64,000 bases of DNA from Bugulina stolonifera (Eukaryota; Bryozoa; Gymnolaemata; Cheilostomatida; Bugulidae), in contig OW285188.1 in NCBI GenBank assembly GCA_935421135.1, forward strand, positions 25,769,233 through 25,833,232. The letters run 5' to 3'. Of the stretch, positions 61,801 through 64,000 are shown one piece after another. The translations under genes and the position numbers were made by a program. The notes below the pieces were generated by a model. The model was not told the DNA's origin. It ran no database searches and saw nothing but the letters and a program-made list of their open reading frames with translations. Positions within the stretch are counted from its first letter, which is position 1. Every line of letters starts with the position of its first letter.

Positions 61801-62566
61801 ATGTAGTAACATACACTAATTCACCCCAACATAGTCAAAGGGAATATACACATTTACTGCAATGATACAAATATACAATGTATAACACCTTTAGTTTGTT
61901 ACGAAATGGAGATTATTAACAGCAATCTATTTCCTAGTAATCATTAATTCAATTTGCTGTGAAATAATGGGGATGAAAGGAAATCTCCAGGTAAGACAGT
62001 AGAATAGACCTAGTATAACTACGGTCACTGTCAACAATATTATTGGCTGTAATAGAGCAAATTAATCAAGGGTTTATGCAACTATAAACTTAGCCTAACA
62101 AGTAATTACCTTTATGCCACTATAAATCATGTTCTGCAGTATTTTGACCAGCTGATGAGCATGATCATGGATGTGAAGAGATAAATCACACTTACCTTTC
62201 ATCTTTATATACGTACATTGCCTTGACAAACTTGCACCTACATTATGTTACTCTAAATATCTGGATTTGGTGAATACCCCAAACTTACATCCGCATGGCA
62301 TGTGCATCAGTGTCTTACAAGATTACTAGCTAAAACCTCATCACTGAATAAATATCACTGCAACAGAGTGCCAATGCCATGGCTGCCGATAGATAAGTCA
62401 AAACCTCTTTGGGTGGGCGTGCACACCTTAAGATTAACAGCCTTCCTTATTATCATCAGAAGAATTTGGGAAATTTGCCATTAATGTTTCTTTTACGCCA
62501 ACAATCTGAAATAATTAAGGTCAACCATTCAACCATACTTGTAGAATTCATAACAAACATTTACCT

Positions 62567-62805
62567 TTAATATAACAACAGCACACCCTCGCATTCCTCA
62601 TATGAAAAGTGATCAAGCTCTTCCATTCTGAGCTTCGACTTATGAGGCTGTTCAGAGCGTTGCGTCACTGGGGGAACACTGCGCGCCATGGGCAAATCAA
62701 AACGACTGTAAGAAAAGCTCTGACCAATGTAATCCTTTGTTAGAGGCCTAATGTGGTCTCGTGTTAGCTTCAGTGGTGTAACTCTTGCAATCAATGGCAC
62801 TGAGC
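62567..62805 (-). CDS. Weak candidate terminal coding exon
   Basis: A minus-strand frame open for 79 codons from a possible acceptor (ACACCTAGCAG, exon from 62805) to TAA at 62567. Residues are mixed and protein-like: VPLIARVTPLKLTRDHIRP, FDLPMARSVPPVTQRSEQP, MEELDHFSYEEC. Internal Met codons exist but no upstream exon was found within the window. GC is slightly above that of its surroundings. No family is recognised. Confidence 0.22.
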
Positions 62806-64000
62806 CTGCTAGGTGTAGTAAAAGCTTTATAGACTGAGTTCCTTGTTTGTGGTTGGGGGCTAACCAAGAAAAAAAAGGAAGACAATTTCTCCTGCTTCAA
62901 TTTTGACAAAGGCCATCTCATTTACTGTTTAGTCCATAACCTACCTCTAAATTATGGTCAAATGCAAAAAAAATCAACTTATACATGGTCTCATATATAA
63001 GTTGCGGCCACAAAATTGGGGGCGGTATCAGTCTTAACCCTGTTCATCATAATCAGTCATAATCTAACAGAGTAGGACGATGTATGCTTACTGATAGAGG
63101 AAAGGGTCAACAGTCGCAAGTGCAATCACCAGAAGTTCCTCAACTTCTTAAAAAATTAATAATATTTAATCGCACTAAGACACCTGGCAATATGGATGTT
63201 ACGCCACGCCCCCAGGTCAAACACAGTACAGCTCCAGTGCAAACTTTGTGGTATAAAATACAAGTATTCTAATCGTTCAATACTCGGCAACACTGAGTAT
63301 CAGCGATTTTTGTTTCACCAATCCTAAAATATTTAGCAACAAACTTATTAGACATCAGCTAGTAGGGTCCAGAAACAGCAGCTGCCCTGATTACATCAGG
63401 AGTCTCTATATTAAATATGCTACTGTATAACAATCATATCTATGACAAGCAATGCAATGTCTAGGGCAAAAAATTAGATTTATGTGATCTGTGAGAGGCA
63501 AACTGCTGTTTAATTAATACTGTATCAGCCACCAGGTGCAGAACATACAAGGATATCTATTTACACCGTGTATGCTAAGTTGCAACTACCTTAGTTTTAT
63601 CTTATATGTGAAATTCGCAGACCTTTTAAATAGTTACTTGTGTCCATTATGTTAGAGAATGAGCATTTTAACACAAACATAATGTACATACATGTAGGTG
63701 CAAGTGTGTTTGGTATTGTATAGGCACACCAGGTCATCATTTCTAAAACACCCAAGAGATATGATTATTCACATTTATTAATAAAAATAATAATTATTAG
63801 TGTACAAAAAAATTCATTGAGAGTTTATACAAGTAATACCAAACTTTCACAGGAATGAAGGTTCTGTGGATGCCTCTGTCATTGGAGAAGACACACACAC
63901 CCATCTCATGTAGACCCTACAATAGCCAAAGGTTATGTTTGTGAGTGATTAGCTTTTATGCATAACACAGTCATGTTATTATAGTTTCATGGTATAATAT

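Larger units (their letters stand above)
55387..64000. other. Gene desert at the right end of the window
   Basis: About 8.6 kb with no gene I can support on either strand. Contents seen: the probable 3'UTR of the 308-aa gene (to about 56045), a small CpG-richer patch at 57303-57400, a hexamer microsatellite, two short tandem duplications and one weak exon candidate at 62567-62805. It could hold long introns or regulatory DNA of a gene beyond the edge. Confidence 0.6.

Overview
The window is animal nuclear DNA: A+T-rich, with spliced protein genes carrying GT..AG introns (about 50 bp to 3.2 kb), minisatellites inside introns, and scattered transposon remnants. The gene content (a Shaker-type K+ channel, a CD20-like tetraspan, a TLC-domain membrane protein, sideroflexins) is metazoan. 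Compact exons, low GC and a recurring TACATGTA octamer suggest a marine invertebrate, possibly an early-branching one such as a sponge. That placement is inference, not something the sequence proves. Exon boundaries below were derived by hand from splice signals, reading-phase continuity and paralogue comparison.

1-14.4 kb: a minus-strand ADHFE1 (hydroxyacid-oxoacid transhydrogenase) running off the left edge lies head-to-head with a tandem pair of sideroflexin genes. The two sideroflexins share all six intron positions and phases (331 and 324 aa). The upstream copy has lost the family HPDT motif; the downstream copy keeps it but has a 3.2-kb intron holding a roughly 27-copy 39-bp minisatellite.

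15-27.8 kb: a CpG-rich patch that may be a promoter, then a five-exon TLCD1/2-like gene (253 aa), an RNA-binding gene joining an RRM to two BCL11-type zinc fingers, and, convergent with it, a four-exon four-TM protein resembling CD20/MS4A (176 aa).

28-41 kb: mostly decayed mobile DNA: a pair of ~600-bp direct repeats, an ORF1-like LINE fragment, a hAT transposase fragment and a 12-bp-arm palindrome. Hidden here is a phase-consistent four-exon ORF (104 aa, basic head, acidic Ser/Asp tail) on the minus strand.

41.5-55.4 kb: a five-exon gene for an unrecognised 145-aa basic protein whose introns carry three minisatellites, two of which repeat splice-site-like sequence; an intronless Shaker (Kv1) channel; and an intronless 308-aa protein with SH2-, SH3- and PDZ-ligand-like motifs.

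55.4-64 kb: no gene could be supported; short tandem repeats and one weak exon candidate only. No operon-like, prokaryotic or CRISPR structure is present. The genes look like an ordinary mixed neighbourhood; the only plausible functional pairing is the divergent ADHFE1/sideroflexin pair, both mitochondrial by family.
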